A stretch of 64,000 bases of DNA from SHZL01 sp031362985 (GTDB lineage Bacteria > Pseudomonadota > Gammaproteobacteria > Xanthomonadales > SZUA-36): NCBI GenBank assembly GCA_031362985.1, contig JANLTO010000129.1, positions 25,112 to 89,111 on the forward strand. The letters run 5' to 3'. The notes beneath the pieces are model-generated. The model was not told where the DNA came from, ran no database searches, and saw only the letters and a list, made by a program, of their open reading frames with translations. The translations under genes were made by a program, and so were the position numbers. Positions 61,718-64,000 of this stretch are shown piece after piece (position 1 is the stretch's first letter; the number at the start of each line of letters is the position of its first letter).

Positions 61718-62197
61718 TCAGGCCGGGTGGATCAGCGCCACTGCCATGGCAGCAATGCCTTCGCCGCGCCCACAGAAACCCAGTCGTTCCGTAGTGGTGG
61801 CCTTGATGGAGACAGCGTCGATCCCGATCTCCAGCACTGCAGCGATAGCGCGCCGCATGTGCTCGGCATGGGGTGCGATTTTCGGCTCTTCACACACGAT
61901 GGTCACATCAACATTGCCGGTGACCCAACCCTGCGCTCGGATCATGGCATACACCCTGCGCAGCAGATCCAGGCTATCAGCGCCACGCCAGGCCCCATCC
62001 CCGGGAGGGAAATGCCGCCCGATATCACCCAGGGCCAGTGCGCCCAGCAGCGCGTCACATAGCGCATGCAAGGCCACGTCACCGTCGGAGTGAGCCTTGA
62101 TGCCGAGATGGTACGGAATGCGCACTCCGCCCAGCATCAGGTGATCACCCGGCATGAAAGCGTGTACGTCGATTCCCTGGCCAATTCTAACCGTCAC
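61718..62197 (-). CDS. ispF: 2-C-methyl-D-erythritol 2,4-cyclodiphosphate synthase
   Basis: 159 residues; closes the cyclodiphosphate in the MEP isoprenoid pathway. Zinc ligands are in GIDVHAF and KAHSDGDVALHAL; TTERLGFCGRGEGI is near the end. GTG 62197 overlaps the ispD stop as GTGA and has AAGGA eight bases upstream, so it is chosen over an in-frame codon at 62227 inside ispD. Translationally coupled to ispD and followed at once by truD. Confidence 0.96.
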   Translation of the reverse strand: MTVRIGQGIDVHAFMPGDHLMLGGVRIPYHLGIKAHSDGDVALHALCDALLGALALGDIGRHFPPGDGAWRGADSLDLLRRVYAMIRAQGWVTGNVDVTIVCEEPKIAPHAEHMRRAIAAVLEIGIDAVSIKATTTERLGFCGRGEGIAAMAVALIHPA

Positions 62198-62934
62198 GAT
62201 GTTTCCTTGCTGCCGTGATGTTGCCAATGTCGCTTGCTGGCGCCGTGCTGCCTGAGAATCAGTTCCGCCATCGGCAGGTCTTCGGCGCAGGTAATCTTGA
62301 CATTACCGGGCAAGCCCCGCACCAATAAGGGATGAAAACCTGCCCACTCCATGGCTTCCGCTTCGTCCGTAGGTTGTTTCGTGGAACGGATCGCAGCCGC
62401 CAGATTGCGTATCAAGGCATCCAGTGGAAACAACTGCGGAGTCTGCGCCGACCACAAGCCGGCGCGATCCACCGTGTTTTCGATATTTCCCTGCACCTGC
62501 TCCCGCTTCAGCGTATCACTGACCGGCACAGCGAGGATTGCACCCTGGTCGCTGGCCAGGCCTTGGAGTAACAGCTCGGCCAATGATGCAGCAGCCAGGC
62601 AGGGACGGGCAGCATCATGCACCAGCACCCACTCGCATCGCGCATCCATGCCGCGAATGAATTGCAAGCCATTGAGCACGGACTGGGCGCGGCTGTCACC
62701 GCCCGTGGTGGTGCTCACTTCAGGAAACAGGGGGCGAACGAGATCATCATAAGCAGTGTCATTTTGTGCCAGCACCACGGTCACTTCCCGGACAGCGGGA
62801 TGTTGGCACACTGCAGCAATGCTGTGCGCCAGGACGGGTTTGCCCAGTAGCTGCATGTACTGCTTCGGCGTTGCACCTCCAAAACGGATGCTTTGACCAG
62901 CAGCAGGAATCAGGGCACAAACGTGCTGCATCAT
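62194..62934 (-). CDS. ispD: 2-C-methyl-D-erythritol 4-phosphate cytidylyltransferase
   Basis: 246 residues; couples CTP to methylerythritol phosphate. CALIPAAGQSIRFGG is the nucleotide loop; VLVHDAARPCL and DTLKREQVQGNIENTVDRAGLWSAQTPQLF are family segments. Located 6 bp after ftsB, in the eno-ftsB-ispD-ispF-truD order common to gammaproteobacteria. Confidence 0.96.
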   Translation of the reverse strand: MMQHVCALIPAAGQSIRFGGATPKQYMQLLGKPVLAHSIAAVCQHPAVREVTVVLAQNDTAYDDLVRPLFPEVSTTTGGDSRAQSVLNGLQFIRGMDARCEWVLVHDAARPCLAAASLAELLLQGLASDQGAILAVPVSDTLKREQVQGNIENTVDRAGLWSAQTPQLFPLDALIRNLAAAIRSTKQPTDEAEAMEWAGFHPLLVRGLPGNVKITCAEDLPMAELILRQHGASKRHWQHHGSKETS

Positions 62935-62940
62935 GACGTT

Positions 62941-63246
62941 TTATTCTTGTTCCTTGTTTTCCGGCTTGGGCGGAGAGCCGGGCACAACCTGGTAAAACTC
63001 TTCGTCCTCCCGAATCATGCCCATTTCACTTCGGGCCCTTTCCTCGATCGCCTCGTAACCCTGGCGCAGGTCTTCCACTTCAGCCTGCAGCTCCTGATTA
63101 CGCTGTTCGAGAAACTTGTTCTCCTCGACCTGCTCGGCAACCCGCTGTTCCAGTCGGCGCACATTGGCAAATCCGCCTTCACCCAACCAGAGCTTGTACT
63201 GCAGCGCCAGCAGCACAATCAGCAGCACCACCAGCAAGATGCGCAT
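62941..63246 (-). CDS. ftsB: Cell-division protein FtsB
   Basis: 101-residue bitopic division protein that bridges FtsL and FtsQ. A short cytoplasmic start leads straight into a membrane helix (about 3-20), then LWLGEGGFANVRRLEQRVAEQ, a leucine-zipper-like coiled coil (to about 70), and the conserved EERARSEMGMIREDEEFYQVV. Located 8 bp after eno. Confidence 0.95.
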   Translation of the reverse strand: MRILLVVLLIVLLALQYKLWLGEGGFANVRRLEQRVAEQVEENKFLEQRNQELQAEVEDLRQGYEAIEERARSEMGMIREDEEFYQVVPGSPPKPENKEQE

Positions 63247-63254
63247 GCCCTGGC

Positions 63255-64000
63255 TTACCCCCGGTTCCTGAGGTTTCTGAACGCGCTGCGCCCGGCATAA
63301 CGACCACGCTGGCCCAGGGCTTCCTCAATCCGCAACAATTGATTGTACTTGGCAACCCGGTCGGAACGACACAATGATCCGGTCTTGATCTGGGTGGCGG
63401 AAGTTGCCACGGCCAGGTCGGCAATCGTGGTGTCTTCAGTTTCACCGGAACGGTGCGAAATCACCGCGCTGTATCCGGCAGCTTCAGCCATGTCGATGGC
63501 TGCCAGTGTTTCAGTCAAGGTGCCGATCTGGTTCAGCTTGATCAGGATGGAATTGGCGATGCCTCTATCAATGCCTTGCTGGAAAATCCGGGTATTGGTT
63601 ACAAACAGGTCATCGCCCACCAGTTGGCAACGGTCGCCCAGGCGATCGGTGAGTTCCTTCCAGCCATCCCAATCGCCCTCGGCCATGCCATCCTCGACAC
63701 TTATGATCGGGTACTGCGCTACCCACCTTTCAAGATACTGGGCAAACTCGCTGGAGTCGAAACTCTTCCCCTCGGACTCGAAGTGATAACGGCCATCGCG
63801 ATAAAATTCCGAGGAAGCTACATCCAGTCCCAGATACACATCTTTGCCGACCTGGTAACCGGATTTTTCAATCGCCTCCAGTATCACTTCAACGGCAGCT
63901 TCATTGCTGGGCAGGTCCGGGGCAAATCCACCTTCATCACCCACCGCCGTGTTATTGCCCCGCTTGTGCAGCACGGCTTTAAGGGAATGAAATATTTCCA
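63255..64000 (-). CDS. eno: Enolase (5' end outside window)
   Basis: C-terminal 248 residues of enolase, running off the right edge. Visible segments include NTAVGDEGGFAPDLPSN, DVASSEFY, SVEDGMAEGDWDGW, GDDLFVTNT, LIKLNQIGTLTETL and SHRSGETEDTTIADLAVAT, covering catalytic and magnesium-binding residues. Glycolysis; also an RNA-degradosome component in E. coli. Heads the ftsB-ispD-ispF-truD cluster. Confidence 0.97.
   Translation of the reverse strand, partial: EIFHSLKAVLHKRGNNTAVGDEGGFAPDLPSNEAAVEVILEAIEKSGYQVGKDVYLGLDVASSEFYRDGRYHFESEGKSFDSSEFAQYLERWVAQYPIISVEDGMAEGDWDGWKELTDRLGDRCQLVGDDLFVTNTRIFQQGIDRGIANSILIKLNQIGTLTETLAAIDMAEAAGYSAVISHRSGETEDTTIADLAVATSATQIKTGSLCRSDRVAKYNQLLRIEEALGQRGRYAGRSAFRNLRNRG

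Noticed and set aside
1..64000. CRISPR arrays, insertion sequences, integrons, prophage or toxin-antitoxin modules
   Set aside because: No regularly spaced repeats, transposase, integrase or phage genes were seen. The only repeats are the 27-bp palindrome and the short G-rich tandem array.

Overview
The window is a moderately GC-rich, densely packed chromosomal segment of a free-living gammaproteobacterium, most plausibly a marine or aquatic lineage near Pseudomonadales/Cellvibrionales. This rests on typical gammaproteobacterial gene blocks (pmbA-darP-tldD-yhdP-rng-maf; rlmH-rsfS-nadD-holA-lptE-leuS; pcnB-folK; dapA-bamC; tusDCBE; eno-ftsB-ispD-ispF-truD), on epmA, and on an envelope rich in outer-membrane proteins. 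No insertion sequence, prophage, integron or CRISPR array is visible. No species can be named from the sequence alone.

Layout. 1-16.4 kb is housekeeping: TldD/TldE protease subunits flanking darP, envelope lipid factor yhdP, RNase G, Maf, then ribosome, NAD, replication, LPS and leucyl-tRNA genes, ending with a HerA-like ATPase. 16.4-25.2 kb holds folK-pcnB (pcnB apparently lacks any ATG/GTG/TTG start that covers its conserved N-terminus), tRNA-Glu(CTC), fdxA, dapA-bamC, bcp, a PIN-PhoH ATPase, an unrecognised outer-membrane barrel and thiD. 25.2-29.3 kb has an NAD-type isocitrate dehydrogenase, the tusDCBE sulfur relay and the periplasmic protease bepA. 49.3-64 kb returns to mixed functions: a GNAT/VanY-like fusion, AlkA-type glycosylase, a Gld-like ABC exporter with DUF4340, a LuxR-type two-component pair, a HEXXH protein with an acetyltransferase, an FHA protein, truD, ispF, ispD, ftsB and the 3' part of eno.

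The centre of the window, about 29.3-49.2 kb, is a phosphate-starvation island. It contains phoB-phoR, pstS, a porin, ppx, epmA, a Cpx-like two-component system, a divergently transcribed pair (a secreted beta-helix-like protein and a TonB-dependent receptor), and pstC-pstA-pstB-phoU. Direct reading finds Pho boxes (7-bp CTGTCAY-like repeats every 11 bp) ahead of phoB, pstS, the porin, the TonB receptor, the secreted beta-helix protein and pstC. In four of them a recognisable -10 hexamer lies exactly 10 bp after the second repeat, and for phoB it lies 9 bp after. PhoB/PhoR would therefore control its own expression, Pst uptake, the porin and the receptor/secreted-protein pair together. The last two are the best candidates for an undescribed phosphorus acquisition function.

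Other points of interest are a predicted leaderless pstC transcript, enlarged periplasmic domains in PstC and PstA, a TusE homologue carrying both DsrC cysteines, a three-copy dispersed palindromic repeat, and a G-rich 11/12-bp tandem repeat between two convergent genes.
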